A DNA stretch of 64,000 nt from Leyella lascolaii (lineage in GTDB: Bacteria > Bacteroidota > Bacteroidia > Bacteroidales > Bacteroidaceae): NCBI RefSeq assembly GCF_900079775.1, contig NZ_LT556049.1, positions 239,130 to 303,129 on the forward strand, in the 5' to 3' direction. The notes beneath the pieces were generated by a model. It did no database searches and was not told the origin of the DNA. It saw only the letters and a list, made by a program, of their open reading frames with translations. Shown piece after piece: positions 37,122 to 46,485 of the stretch; positions within the stretch are counted from its first letter, which is position 1, and each line of letters opens with the position of its first letter. The translations under genes were made by a program, and so were the position numbers.

Positions 37122-38375
37122 ATGAAAGAACAACTGATTGACAATGCCTACAGCATAGCAAAGGAACGCTATGCATCCATAGGCGTGGATACGGACAAGG
37201 CGATGGACATCCTTCAGAATATCTCTCTGTCGATGCACTGCTGGCAGGCTGACGACGTGACCGGATTCGAGTCGGCAGGCGCGCTTACGGGCGGCATACA
37301 GACCACGGGCAACTATCCCGGCAAGGCGCGCAACATGGAGGAAGTGCGCACGGACATACTGAAGGCGATGTCGTTCATACCCGGCAGACACCGTCTCAGC
37401 CTGCACGAGATATACGGTGACTTCGGCGGACGGTTCGTCGACCGCAACGAGGTTGAGCCGTCACACTTCGAGAGTTGGATGCAGTGGGCTGCGGAGAACG
37501 GCATAAAGCTCGACTTCAACTCCACGTCGTTCTCACATCCCAAGAGCGGAAACCTCACGCTTGCAAGCCCCGACAAGGGCATACGCGACTTCTGGGTGGA
37601 GCACACCTCACGCTGCCGCGCCATAGCGGAGGAGATGGGACGAAGGCAGGACGACCCTTGCATAATGAACCTCTGGATACACGACGGCAGCAAGGACATA
37701 ACCGTCAACCGCATGATGTACCGCGAACTGCTCAAGGATTCGCTCGACCGCATATTCTCGAAGGAATATGCCAACATGAAGGACAGCATCGAGTCGAAGG
37801 TCTTCGGCATAGGACTGGAGAGCTACACCGTCGGTTCCAACGATTTCTACATAGGCTACGGGGTGAGCCGCCAGAAGCTCGTCACGCTCGACACCGGACA
37901 CTTCCACCCCACCGAAAGCGTTGCCGACAAGCTCTCCTCACTGCTTCTCTTCGTGCCGGAGGTGCTCCTGCACGTAAGCAGACCTGTGAGGTGGGACAGC
38001 GACCACGTGACAATAATGAACGACGAGACGCTCGACCTGTGCAAGGAGATAGTGCGTTGCGGAGCTCTCGGACGTGTTCACATAGGGCTCGACTACTTCG
38101 ACGCCTCCATCAACCGCATCGGGGCATACGTCATCGGCAGCCGCGCCACACAGAAATGTCTGCTCCAGGCTCTGCTCGAACCGCTGCCCGCGCTGCGCCG
38201 CTATGAGGCTGAGGACAAGGGCTTCGAGCGTCTCGCGCTGCTTGAGGAGGCGAAGTCGATGCCGTGGAACGCCGTGTGGGACATGTTCTGCATGCGCAAC
38301 GGCGTGCCCGTGGGCGAGGAGTTCATAGCCGGAGTGGAGGAATATGAGACTGAAGTGACATCAAAACGTTGTTGA
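37122..38375 (+). CDS. rhaA: L-rhamnose isomerase
   Basis: A 417-residue TIM-barrel isomerase of the usual length. It contains GGIQTTGNYPGKARN, FNSTSFSHPKSG, NLWIHDGSKD, GIGLESYTVGS (metal-binding Glu), TLDTGHFHPTES (Asp and His ligands) and HVSRPVRWDSDHV. It converts L-rhamnose to L-rhamnulose with a divalent metal. It lies 109 bases after rhaB and the permease gene begins next to its stop. Confidence 0.97.
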   Translation: MKEQLIDNAYSIAKERYASIGVDTDKAMDILQNISLSMHCWQADDVTGFESAGALTGGIQTTGNYPGKARNMEEVRTDILKAMSFIPGRHRLSLHEIYGDFGGRFVDRNEVEPSHFESWMQWAAENGIKLDFNSTSFSHPKSGNLTLASPDKGIRDFWVEHTSRCRAIAEEMGRRQDDPCIMNLWIHDGSKDITVNRMMYRELLKDSLDRIFSKEYANMKDSIESKVFGIGLESYTVGSNDFYIGYGVSRQKLVTLDTGHFHPTESVADKLSSLLLFVPEVLLHVSRPVRWDSDHVTIMNDETLDLCKEIVRCGALGRVHIGLDYFDASINRIGAYVIGSRATQKCLLQALLEPLPALRRYEAEDKGFERLALLEEAKSMPWNAVWDMFCMRNGVPVGEEFIAGVEEYETEVTSKRC

Positions 38376-38392
38376 ATACACCGTTCGCAGCT

Positions 38393-39424
38393 ATGGACAT
38401 CATACTCGGATTACTCATAATAGCGGTGGGCAGCTTCGGCCAGAGCAGCTCATATGTGCCAATAAACAAGGTAAGGGAATGGTCGTGGGAGAGTTTCTGG
38501 CTCGTCCAGGGCATCTTCGCGTGGCTCGTGTTTCCGCTGCTCGGCGCGCTGCTCGCGGTTCCCGAAGGGGGCAGCCTGTGGCAGTTGTGGGGCTCGGGCG
38601 GGGCGTTGCTGTCTGTTGTCTACGGCGTGCTGTGGGGTGTGGGCGGACTGACGTTCGGTCTGTCCATGCGCTATCTCGGTGTAGCTCTGGGTCAGAGCAT
38701 AGCTCTCGGCACGTGTGCGGCGTTCGGAACACTCTTCCCCGCGCTCTTCGCAGGTACCGACCTGCTGCACGGCGACGGACTCATGCTGCTCTGCGGAGTG
38801 TGTGTCACCATAGCCGGAATAGCCGTGATAGGCTACGCCGGAAGCCTCCGCGCGGCAAATATGAGCGATGATGAGAAGAAGGCGGCGGTTAAAGACTTCG
38901 CCCTTACCAAGGGTTTGCTTGTGGCGTTGCTTGCCGGAGTGATGAGCGCATGCTTCGCTCTGGGACTCGATGCAGGCGGTCATATCCGCTGGTCTGCCCT
39001 CAACGGCGGCGCGGCACCGCTCTATGCCGGACTGCCGGTGGTATTCCTCGTCACCCTCGGAGGTTTTATCACCAACGCCACCTACTGTTTGCGGCAGAAC
39101 GTGAAGAACCATACCGCCCGCGACTATTTCTCATGCAGCAGCTGCGTGCTTGCCAACAACGTGTTCTTCTGCGCCCTTGCCGGAGTGCTGTGGTACTCAC
39201 AGTTCTTCGGTCTGGAGACCGGCAAGAGCTTTCTTGGAGACAGTCCGGTGCTGCTGGCATTCTCGTGGAGCATACTCATGTCGCTCAATGTGGTGTTCAG
39301 CAACGTCTGGGGCATCATCCTGAAAGAGTGGCGCGGATGCGGCAAAAAGGCTGCCGCAGTGCTCGTGGCAGGACTTCTGCTGCTCATAGCGTCAGTCATT
39401 GTGGTGGCGATGGCGCAGCAGTGA
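38393..39424 (+). CDS. rhaT: L-rhamnose:proton symporter
   Basis: A 343-residue inner-membrane permease with ten hydrophobic segments. INKVREWSWESFWLVQG and LWGVGGLTFGLSMRYLG match the RhaT family closely. ATG 38393 is chosen (MDIILGLLIIAVGSF); a TTG at 38369 would overlap rhaA. It brings L-rhamnose into the cytoplasm for RhaA. Confidence 0.95.
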   Translation: MDIILGLLIIAVGSFGQSSSYVPINKVREWSWESFWLVQGIFAWLVFPLLGALLAVPEGGSLWQLWGSGGALLSVVYGVLWGVGGLTFGLSMRYLGVALGQSIALGTCAAFGTLFPALFAGTDLLHGDGLMLLCGVCVTIAGIAVIGYAGSLRAANMSDDEKKAAVKDFALTKGLLVALLAGVMSACFALGLDAGGHIRWSALNGGAAPLYAGLPVVFLVTLGGFITNATYCLRQNVKNHTARDYFSCSSCVLANNVFFCALAGVLWYSQFFGLETGKSFLGDSPVLLAFSWSILMSLNVVFSNVWGIILKEWRGCGKKAAAVLVAGLLLLIASVIVVAMAQQ

Positions 39425-39559
39425 CACCGCGTCGTGCGCACCGTCTGAAGACAAGACCTGCCCTTCGGAGCATGGCGGCAGACGGTGGCACGGCGTCGCC
39501 GGAACATTGGCGCGGACTATGCAAAACAAAACGACAAACACATAATACTTATATAATAT

Positions 39560-40369
39560 ATGGAATCCATATTGACAAACCGTCCGGAACTTGCCGCCGA
39601 GGTGGAGAAAGTAGCCGAGACCGCAGGCTATCTGTGGCAGAAAGGCTGGGCTGAGCGCAACGGCGGCAACATAACCATAAACATTACAGAATATGTCGAC
39701 GACGCCGTTAGGCAGCTTCCGCCCATCAGCGATGTGATGCCGATAGGCGTGACGCTTCCCTTTCTGCACGGTTGCTACTTCTACTGCAAGGGTACCAACC
39801 GCCGCATGCGCGACCTTGCGCGCCGTCCGATGGACAACGGTGCGGTGATACGCATCCTCGACGACTGTGCCAGCTATGTCATCATAGCCGACCGTCCGGT
39901 GCTGCCCACGTCCGAACTGCCCTCGCATCTCAGCGTGCACAACTATCTGCTGTCTGTCGGCTCGCCTTACAGGGCGTCGCTGCACACCCATCCCATCGAG
40001 CTCGTAGCGATGAGCCACAACCGCCGTTTTCTCGAGAAAGACGTGGCGACAGAACTGTTATGGAGCATGATACCAGAGACAAAGGCTTTCTGTCCGCGCG
40101 GTCTGGGCATCGTGCCATACCAATTGCCCGGCTCCGTAGAGCTTGCCGAGGCTACCATCCGTGAGCTTTCCGACTACGATGTGGTGATGTGGGAGAAGCA
40201 CGGAGTGTTTGCCGTAGACACCGACATCACCGCCGCCTTCGATCAGGTGGACGTGCTCAACAAGTCGGCTCTCATCTACATGGCTGCCAGAAACATGGGG
40301 TTCGAGCCGGATGGGATGAGCCGTGAGCAGATGAGAGGGCTGACAGAGGCGTTCGGCTTGCCCAAATAG
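39560..40369 (+). CDS. rhaD: L-rhamnulose-1-phosphate aldolase
   Basis: A 269-residue class II aldolase. The N-terminal part has GWAERNGGNITINI. Zinc-site His residues occur in LHTHPIE, with a further His in WEKHGVFAV. It splits L-rhamnulose 1-phosphate into DHAP and L-lactaldehyde. It lies 135 bases after rhaT; the last structural gene of the operon. No lactaldehyde reductase or dehydrogenase gene follows. Confidence 0.95.
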   Translation: MESILTNRPELAAEVEKVAETAGYLWQKGWAERNGGNITINITEYVDDAVRQLPPISDVMPIGVTLPFLHGCYFYCKGTNRRMRDLARRPMDNGAVIRILDDCASYVIIADRPVLPTSELPSHLSVHNYLLSVGSPYRASLHTHPIELVAMSHNRRFLEKDVATELLWSMIPETKAFCPRGLGIVPYQLPGSVELAEATIRELSDYDVVMWEKHGVFAVDTDITAAFDQVDVLNKSALIYMAARNMGFEPDGMSREQMRGLTEAFGLPK

Positions 40370-40596
40370 CGGCAGAGACAGCAGCCTTCAGCAATGTCTC
40401 ACACATAGCCTTTTTAAATAAAAAAACGCCATGACACACACTTACTTTCAGATATCCGTCCCGTGGCTGTCCACGTCACGGCATCCTGCCGCATACGGAG
40501 TGCGTATTTATGACAATCCGTATGTGGTATGGAAAAGCATATCGGAATATTTCATAAAAGTTGAGTAAAACATCGTGATTTTGATATTTTATTAGT

Positions 40597-40605
40597 TATA
40601 TTTGC
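40597..40605 (+). promoter_or_regulatory. -7 element of the AraC-type regulator gene
   Basis: TATATTTGC, about 30 bases before ATG 40633. It indicates transcription separate from the rha operon. Confidence 0.6.
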
Positions 40606-40632
40606 CTCCACACCTGACAACAATTACTCAAT

Positions 40633-41550
40633 ATGACCAACGACACTAATAAGGACGACGCCGAATTCAAGTATCTCATTGTGAACGAGACCGACCGCCG
40701 GTTCGGGCTTTGGGTCAACACGGTAGGCTTCGAAGCCATCGCCCCCGACTCACCTTATCCTCTCAAGGAGCACCCATCGGGTTATTTCTTCAATGCCGAG
40801 AAAGGTCGTGTGCTGCACGAATACCAGCTCATATACATCACCAAGGGCTGCGGACAGTTCTCCTCGGAGAGTGTCGGCGGACGGCATGTATGCGGCGGAC
40901 GGCTCATGCTTGTCTTTCCAGGCAGGTGGCACACCTATCGTCCCTACCGCAACGTGGGTTGGAACGAGTATTACATCGGTTTCGAGGGACCTGTCGCCGA
41001 CAGTCTGATGCGCGGAGGATTCTTCTCTGAGGAGCAGCCCGTCATCGACATAGGACTCAGCGAGGAGTTTGTCTCCCTCTATTCTCGCGCCCTCGATGTG
41101 GCAGAGGCTGACTCCGTGGCGTCGCAGCAGCATCTTGCCGGAATAGTGATGCACATGCTCGGTCTGGTGATATCGCTTTCGCGCAACAGGCAGTTTGAGA
41201 TGAGTGCCATCCGGCAGAAGATAGAGAAGGCGCGCATATACATGAAAGAGCATGTCGGCGAGAACATAAGCGTGGAGCAGCTTGCCGCAGATCTCAACAT
41301 CAGTTACTCTTGGTTCAGGAAGGCTTTCAGGGAATACACCGGCTACGCGCCTGCAAAATACTTTCAGGAACTGAGGATTCAGCGGGCGAAGCAGATGCTT
41401 GTCGGCACACCGCTGTCAGCCAAGGAGATTGCAGTAGAGCTGGGCTACGGCTCCGCGGAGTACTTCTACTGCATGTTCAAGAAGTCAACCGGTCTGACGC
41501 CGCACGAATACCGGTCATACGGTCACGTGCCCGACACTTCCGGCAGATGA
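40633..41550 (+). CDS. AraC-family regulator, probably of the rhamnose operon
   Basis: A 305-residue protein. The N-terminal half (about 10-170) is a cupin-like sensing domain (YQLIYITKGCGQF, GGRLMLVFPGRWHTYRP). The C-terminal half has two AraC HTH motifs: ISVEQLAADLNISYSWFRK and SAKEIAVELGYGSAEYFYCM, then FKKSTGLTPHEYR. It follows the aldolase gene, as RhaR does in Bacteroides thetaiotaomicron, and probably activates the rha operon with rhamnose or rhamnulose as the signal. That assignment rests on position. Confidence 0.88.
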   Translation: MTNDTNKDDAEFKYLIVNETDRRFGLWVNTVGFEAIAPDSPYPLKEHPSGYFFNAEKGRVLHEYQLIYITKGCGQFSSESVGGRHVCGGRLMLVFPGRWHTYRPYRNVGWNEYYIGFEGPVADSLMRGGFFSEEQPVIDIGLSEEFVSLYSRALDVAEADSVASQQHLAGIVMHMLGLVISLSRNRQFEMSAIRQKIEKARIYMKEHVGENISVEQLAADLNISYSWFRKAFREYTGYAPAKYFQELRIQRAKQMLVGTPLSAKEIAVELGYGSAEYFYCMFKKSTGLTPHEYRSYGHVPDTSGR

Positions 41551-41746
41551 CTCCCGTGTAAGGCGTCCGCCGCCTTGCGCTCCTTCATATCCTTTACTCC
41601 ATCATCGCGCTTCCGTCCTTGCGTCGTGCCCGCAGACGGCTGAATGAGACTCCGTAGGCATGGTTTTCCTCCATATGTCATCATGTTCCGGACATATGAA
41701 AGAATATATCCGTCTTATTCCGGTGGCAGGTCTGCAAATAAATATA

Positions 41747-41755
41747 TACCTTTGC
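41747..41755 (+). promoter_or_regulatory. -7 element of the threonine aldolase gene
   Basis: TACCTTTGC, about 105 bases before ATG 41859. Otherwise the 41551-41858 space shows nothing notable. Confidence 0.5.
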
Positions 41756-41858
41756 ACCGCCTTTTTTCTTTCCGCCGCGCTTCATGCGGACACTTTGCCG
41801 GACTGCGGCAAGGAAGGAAAGAAATGATATATAAACAGGTATGAAACAATAATAAGAT

Positions 41859-42905
41859 ATGTTACATTTTGACAGTGATTACATGGAAGGCGCCCATCCG
41901 GAGCTGATGCGCCGCCTTGCGGAGACAAACCTCGAGCAGACTCCGGGCTACGGACTCGACGAGCACTGCCGTTGTGCGGAGCGGCTCATTCTCAACGCCT
42001 GCTCGCTGGAGCACGGACGGGTTCATTTCCTGGTGGGAGGCACACAGACAAACGCCACGGTCATCGACGCCGTCCTTGCCCGCCACGAGGGCGTGCTTGC
42101 CGCAGAGACGGCACACATCAACGTGCACGAGGCGGGCGCGATAGAGGCTTCGGGACACAAGGTGCTCACCCTGCCGCAACACGACGGCAAGATAAGCGCG
42201 GCGGATGTGCGACGATACATAGACGACTATTATGCCGACGAGACCTACGAGCATGCCGTCGCGCCGGGAATGGTATACATCTCCCATCCCACGGAGCTCG
42301 GTACGCTCTACTCGCTCGATGAGCTTTCGGCTCTCAGTTCGGTGTGCCGCGAGGCTGGCATTCCGCTTTATATGGACGGCGCGCGTCTGGGCTACGCGCT
42401 GGCTTCATCAGACTCGGATGTGGCTCTTGCCGATGTGGCGCGCCTGTGCGATGTCTTTTATATTGGCGGAACGAAGGTCGGCGCGCTCTTCGGAGAGGCT
42501 GTCGTGACGTCGCGACCCGAACTTATGCCTCATTTCTTCTCCATAGTGAAGCAGCACGGGGCACTTCTTGCCAAGGGACGTCTGCTCGGCGTGCAGTTTG
42601 AGACGCTGTTCACGGACAATCTGTATGTCGACCTGGCGCGCCACGCATGCCTCATGGCAGGTAAGCTACGCCGTGCCTTCGTCAGCCACGGATACCGTCT
42701 CTTCATCGACTCACCCACCAACCAGCAGTTCTTTGTCCTACCCAACAGTGTCATCGACGCTTTGTCCAAGGTGGCGACATTCGAGCTTTGGGGACCGCGC
42801 CGTGCCGTGGAGACTCCCGTGCGCTTCGTAACATCATGGGCGACACGCGAGAGTGACGTCGACGAACTCATCTCCGCGCTTCCACAGTGCCCTGCCGCCG
42901 GATGA
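41859..42905 (+). CDS. Low-specificity L-threonine aldolase (PLP beta-eliminating-lyase family)
   Basis: A 348-residue fold-type I PLP enzyme. Signatures: FLVGGTQTNATVID, ETAHINVHEAGAIEASGHK, YISHPTELGTLYSL, PLYMDGARLGYAL, and the PLP lysine in YIGGTKVGALFGEA. It cleaves L-threonine or allo-threonine to glycine and acetaldehyde. It is a single gene; its downstream side is filled with palindrome elements. Confidence 0.93.
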   Translation: MLHFDSDYMEGAHPELMRRLAETNLEQTPGYGLDEHCRCAERLILNACSLEHGRVHFLVGGTQTNATVIDAVLARHEGVLAAETAHINVHEAGAIEASGHKVLTLPQHDGKISAADVRRYIDDYYADETYEHAVAPGMVYISHPTELGTLYSLDELSALSSVCREAGIPLYMDGARLGYALASSDSDVALADVARLCDVFYIGGTKVGALFGEAVVTSRPELMPHFFSIVKQHGALLAKGRLLGVQFETLFTDNLYVDLARHACLMAGKLRRAFVSHGYRLFIDSPTNQQFFVLPNSVIDALSKVATFELWGPRRAVETPVRFVTSWATRESDVDELISALPQCPAAG

Positions 42906-42972
42906 CGGTTATATTTATTACTGCTGTGCGGCACGGTTTTTCCGTTATTAAAAACTGACGGCGCCAGCCCAG

Positions 42973-43084
42973 TAGAGACGCAAAATCTTGCGTCTCACGA
43001 GCAAGACTGCGCAATCAATTGAGGCTGTTATATACCTGTCGTTGATGTTTTTTTACTCGGGAGACGCAAGATTTTGCGTCTCTA
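42973..43084. repeat. Composite palindrome element, copy 1 of a 176-base tandem duplication
   Basis: Palindromes 42975-42996 and 43061-43082 (86 apart). Together with the next copy it repeats at exactly 176 bases, including the flank ATTATTATATATGGGAAACG. Confidence 0.9.
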
Positions 43085-43148
43085 CAGGCTTGCGCCACCA
43101 TTATTATATATGGGAAACGCCGCGGCATAATGAAGTGACTAACTAAAG

Positions 43149-43260
43149 TAGAGACGCAAAATCTTGCGTCTCACGAGCAAGGACACGCAATCAATCGAGG
43201 CGATTATATACCTGTCGTTGCTGTTTTCTTACTCGGGAGACGCAAGATTTTGCGTCTCTA
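43149..43260. repeat. Composite palindrome element, copy 2 of the tandem duplication
   Basis: Palindromes 43151-43172 and 43237-43258 (86 apart), ending close to the stop codon of ispG at 43318. Confidence 0.9.
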
Positions 43261-43317
43261 CAGGCTTGTGCCTCCATTATTATATATGGGAAACGGCATC
43301 ATATATCAATCATGGCG

Positions 43318-45174
43318 TCACTCCTGGCGTGCCTTGCGGTCCCTGTCGATGAGTGCGAGGAGGCGTTCCACAGCCTCAGCCTCGGGTATGTTTTTCTCCA
43401 CACACTCCTTGCGGCGGTATAGCGACACCTTCCCCACTCCGGCTCCCACATATCCGTAGTCAGCGTCAGCCATCTCTCCGGGACCGTTCACTATGCACCC
43501 CATGATGCCTATTTTGAGTCCGCGCAGATGAGCCGTCGACTCCTTTATGCGTGCTATTGTCGAGCGCAGGTCGTACAGGGTGCGTCCGCATCCCGGACAA
43601 CTTATATATTCGGTCTTCGACGTGCGCAGCCTTGCCGCCTGCAATATGGCGAACGCGGTGTCCGCGATGTCGCGCAGGGCGATGCCTCCGTTGTTCATCA
43701 GCCACAGTCCGTCGGTCAGTCCGTCTGCCATGAGCGCGCCCATGTCCGCAGCCGCCTCAAGCTGCATGTCAGCCTTCTCCTGCGCGTCGTGGCTGTACAT
43801 CTGTGCGAACACAACGGGGTTGCTCACTCCCGCGCACATCATCTCGTGCACCAGCGCGCGCTGCTCTCCCGTGCGGTTGCGGTGGTTGCTCATGCACACC
43901 ACCACCACTTCAGGATGAGCCTTCAGGCATGCCGTGTATTCCTCCGCGGGTGTGCCGAACTGCAGCACGAGGAATTTAAGCGGAGCGTTCACGAGCGATA
44001 TGAACGGTATGGCGTTTGACGGGAATACGGGGAAAACGTTCCCGCTGCCGTCATACGTGCCGAAGTCCACGATGTATCTCACGCCGTCGATGCGGTGCTC
44101 CGGCATTGCTCCGCCGCAGTATATGTAGTCGGGCGTGGTGTCGGAGCCGAAGCTGTCTGCCGTCTCCCTGCCCGTTCCGTTGACGATGACCACCGGCACG
44201 TGTGCGCCTCCCACGTTTCCGACAGCAGTGGTGGACCGCCGCTCCGGGTTGAGCCAGTCGAACGACGGTGCCTGTGTGCCCGGTATGAGCATGTGTCCCG
44301 CCCTTCGTGTGATGTATTCCACAAGATGGCGTGCCACGGGTATCTCAGCCTCGGGCTCCTCACTGAGCGACACGCGGATGGTGTCGCCTATCCCGTCCGC
44401 CATGAGCGCGCCCATACCGACGGCGCTTTTTATGCGTCCGTCCTCGCCCTCGCCAGCCTCCGTCACACCGAGATGGAGCGGATAGTGCATGTCCTCGGCT
44501 TCCATGCGGCTCACGAGCAGCCTCACCGAACGCACCATAACCATCGTGTTAGACGCCTTGACAGATATCACCACATCGTCGAACGCCTCCCTCTTGCATA
44601 TGCGCAGGAACTCCATGCAGCTCTCCACAATGCCTTCGGGCGTGTCACCGTAGCGTGACATGATGCGGTCGGACAGCGATCCGTGGTTCACTCCTATGCG
44701 TACGGCTGTGTGATGCTCCCGGCATATGTTGAGGAACGGCACGAAGCGCGCCTCTATCTTCTTCAGTTCGGCGGCATACTCCTCGTCGGTGTATTCCAGT
44801 TTCTTGAACGTCCTCGCCGGATCCACATAGTTGCCGGGGTTGATGCGCACCTTCTCCGCATAGAGCGCGGCGACGTCCGCCACGTTGGGATTGAAGTGCA
44901 CGTCTGCCACGAGCGGCGTGTCATATCCCTTAGCACGCAGTGAGGCGTTGATGTTCTTCAGGTTTTCAGCCTCGCGTGTGCCCTGCGTAGTGAGCCTCAC
45001 CAGCTCCCCTCCCGCCTTTATTATGCGCTCAGCCTGCGCCACGCAAGCCTCCGTGTCGTTGGTGTTCGTTGTAGTCATCGACTGCACCCGTATGGGGTTG
45101 CCGCCTCCTATCGCCGTGCTTCCGGCGTGTGCCACGGTAGATTCGCGGCGTTTATAGTTGAATAAATCGTTCAT
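43318..45174 (-). CDS. ispG: 4-hydroxy-3-methylbut-2-enyl diphosphate synthase, long form
   Basis: A 618-residue IspG/GcpE of the long type found in Bacteroidota, chlamydiae and plants, with an extra domain of about 230 residues between the TIM barrel and the iron-sulphur domain. Barrel signatures are RVQSMTTTNT, DVHFNPNVADVAAL and RIGVNHGSLSDR. The C-terminal [4Fe-4S] site has Cys in ISCPGCGRT and GCIVNGPGE. It acts in the MEP route to isoprenoids. ATG 45174 is chosen because the -7 element lies just upstream and ATG 45201 would overlap it. Confidence 0.95.
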   Translation of the reverse strand: MNDLFNYKRRESTVAHAGSTAIGGGNPIRVQSMTTTNTNDTEACVAQAERIIKAGGELVRLTTQGTREAENLKNINASLRAKGYDTPLVADVHFNPNVADVAALYAEKVRINPGNYVDPARTFKKLEYTDEEYAAELKKIEARFVPFLNICREHHTAVRIGVNHGSLSDRIMSRYGDTPEGIVESCMEFLRICKREAFDDVVISVKASNTMVMVRSVRLLVSRMEAEDMHYPLHLGVTEAGEGEDGRIKSAVGMGALMADGIGDTIRVSLSEEPEAEIPVARHLVEYITRRAGHMLIPGTQAPSFDWLNPERRSTTAVGNVGGAHVPVVIVNGTGRETADSFGSDTTPDYIYCGGAMPEHRIDGVRYIVDFGTYDGSGNVFPVFPSNAIPFISLVNAPLKFLVLQFGTPAEEYTACLKAHPEVVVVCMSNHRNRTGEQRALVHEMMCAGVSNPVVFAQMYSHDAQEKADMQLEAAADMGALMADGLTDGLWLMNNGGIALRDIADTAFAILQAARLRTSKTEYISCPGCGRTLYDLRSTIARIKESTAHLRGLKIGIMGCIVNGPGEMADADYGYVGAGVGKVSLYRRKECVEKNIPEAEAVERLLALIDRDRKARQE

Positions 45175-45197
45175 GATGTATGAGTTGTACGTACAGT

Positions 45198-45206
45198 GCA
45201 AAAGTA
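45198..45206 (-). promoter_or_regulatory. -7 element of ispG
   Basis: Minus-strand TACTTTTGC, about 25 bases before ATG 45174. Confidence 0.6.
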
Positions 45207-45406
45207 GTAAAAATGGCGTTCAGTTGCAAGCGTCACCGCGTTTTTTATCCATGGCGGTGCGGCAGCGCACGTCCGGACGCGGGAAAGACATTCTTATTCA
45301 GCGACGGAGGGGAAAAGCAAAGGCGGGAAACAGACATGTGGATATCGGCAGTACCATAAAAATTAGCAACAGTAAATATGTTCTGTAATTCGCGATCAAT
45401 CAAAAG

Positions 45407-45585
45407 TAGAGACGCAAAATCTTGCGTCTCACAAGCAAGGATGCCCTATTAATCGAGGCGATTATATGTCTGTCATTGCTGAGTTTGTTGTTCGTGAGAC
45501 ACAAGGATGCGCTATTGGTTGAGGCGATTATATGCTTGTCATTGCTGAGTTTACTGCTTGTGAGACGCAAGATTTTGCGTCTCTA
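45407..45585. repeat. Rearranged composite palindrome element
   Basis: Outer palindromes lie at 45409-45430 and 45562-45583, 153 apart rather than 87. The inner core (GATGCGCTATT, GAGGCGATTATATG, TGTCATTGCTGAGTTT) is present twice, with a broken palindrome (GTGAGACACAAGGATG) between the copies. This fits unequal recombination between two adjacent elements. Confidence 0.85.
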
Positions 45586-45648
45586 CTGGCTCGCGCCGTC
45601 ATTATTATCAACAGTAAATGTGTTCTATCATTCGCGGTCTATCAAAAG

Positions 45649-45761
45649 TAGAGACGCAAAATCTTGCGTCTCACAAGCAAGGATACGCTATATTTCGAGG
45701 TGATTATATGTCTGATATTGGTGTGTTTATTGCTTGTGAGACGCAAGATTTTGCGTCTCTA
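45649..45761. repeat. Composite palindrome element
   Basis: Palindromes 45651-45672 and 45738-45759 (87 apart), inside the left inverted-repeat arm. Confidence 0.9.
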
Positions 45762-45900
45762 CTGGGCTGGCGCTATCATTTATATATCGTGGTATACTTT
45801 TATAAAGCATACAGGCGGCTGTCTCCCGAGCCATGCCGTCACACCATCGGAATAGGAAATATAGACCACCGTCATCGTCACAACACCCGCATCGGTTGAC

Positions 45901-46011
45901 CGAACGCACTTTTCGGTTTTGCGGAAAAGCCTGTTCCGTGCTCTCAAAAAGCCTGTTCCGCAGTCCCGAAGAGCCTTTTTCGCAGTGTCAAAAAGCCCGT
46001 TTTACAACGCG
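45901..46011. repeat. 22-bp tandem array, GCGGAA family
   Basis: Five units in exact 22-base phase (45902, 45924, 45946, 45968, 45990), for example GCGGAAAAGCCTGTTCCG. It is the mirror of the array at 57721-57832. Otherwise the space 45207-46909 holds only repeats and no gene. Confidence 0.82.
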
Positions 46012-46309
46012 CTGACATACAGACTGTTATGTCGTAGGAAAACTGTCGTATGGCAGCAACCGACGCTCAGCCCTGTCATCACAGTAAGTAGGATATGTCC
46101 AAACATGAAAAGGAAGAATGGAACACTTGTCTGCTGCCGTCCTCCCCGTTTTTTATGTCGTTACGTCACCTGCTCATTCCGCCTTCCATATATGTTTTCC
46201 CTCAACCTGCCGGCATTGCCGCACGTCCCCCGATGCGTCATTCCTATCCTGCGTGTCACGCCATCATTGTTTCAATTGAGCACATCGTGTCATGCGCTGC
46301 AAACCAAAG

Positions 46310-46422
46310 TAGAGACGCAAAATCTTGCGTCTCACAAGCAAGCATGCGCTGTTGATTGAGGCGATTATGCGCCTGTCATAGCCGGGTTTATTGCACGGGA
46401 GACGCAAGATTTTGCGTCTCTA
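46310..46422. repeat. Composite palindrome element
   Basis: Palindromes 46312-46333 and 46399-46420 (87 apart), at the right end of the left arm. Confidence 0.9.
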
Positions 46423-46485
46423 CAGGCTGACGCCATCATTATTATCAACAGTAAATATGTTCTGTAATTCGCTGGCAAGCTAAAG

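Larger units (their letters stand above)
45562..46440. repeat. Large inverted repeat, left arm (about 879 bp)
   Basis: Reverse complement of 57287-58164 over its full length, with scattered mismatches. Shared landmarks in order: palindrome, ATTATTATCAACAGTAAATG, palindrome pair, CATACAGGCGGCTGT, GGAATAGGAAATATAGACCA, 22-bp GCGGAA array, CGCGCTGACATACAGACTGT, CATCATTGTTTCAATTGAGC, palindrome pair. The arms enclose 46441-57286. Confidence 0.88.

Noticed and set aside
35993..37144. Minus-strand open frame opposite rhaB
   Set aside because: Antisense shadow; rhaB has full family signatures.
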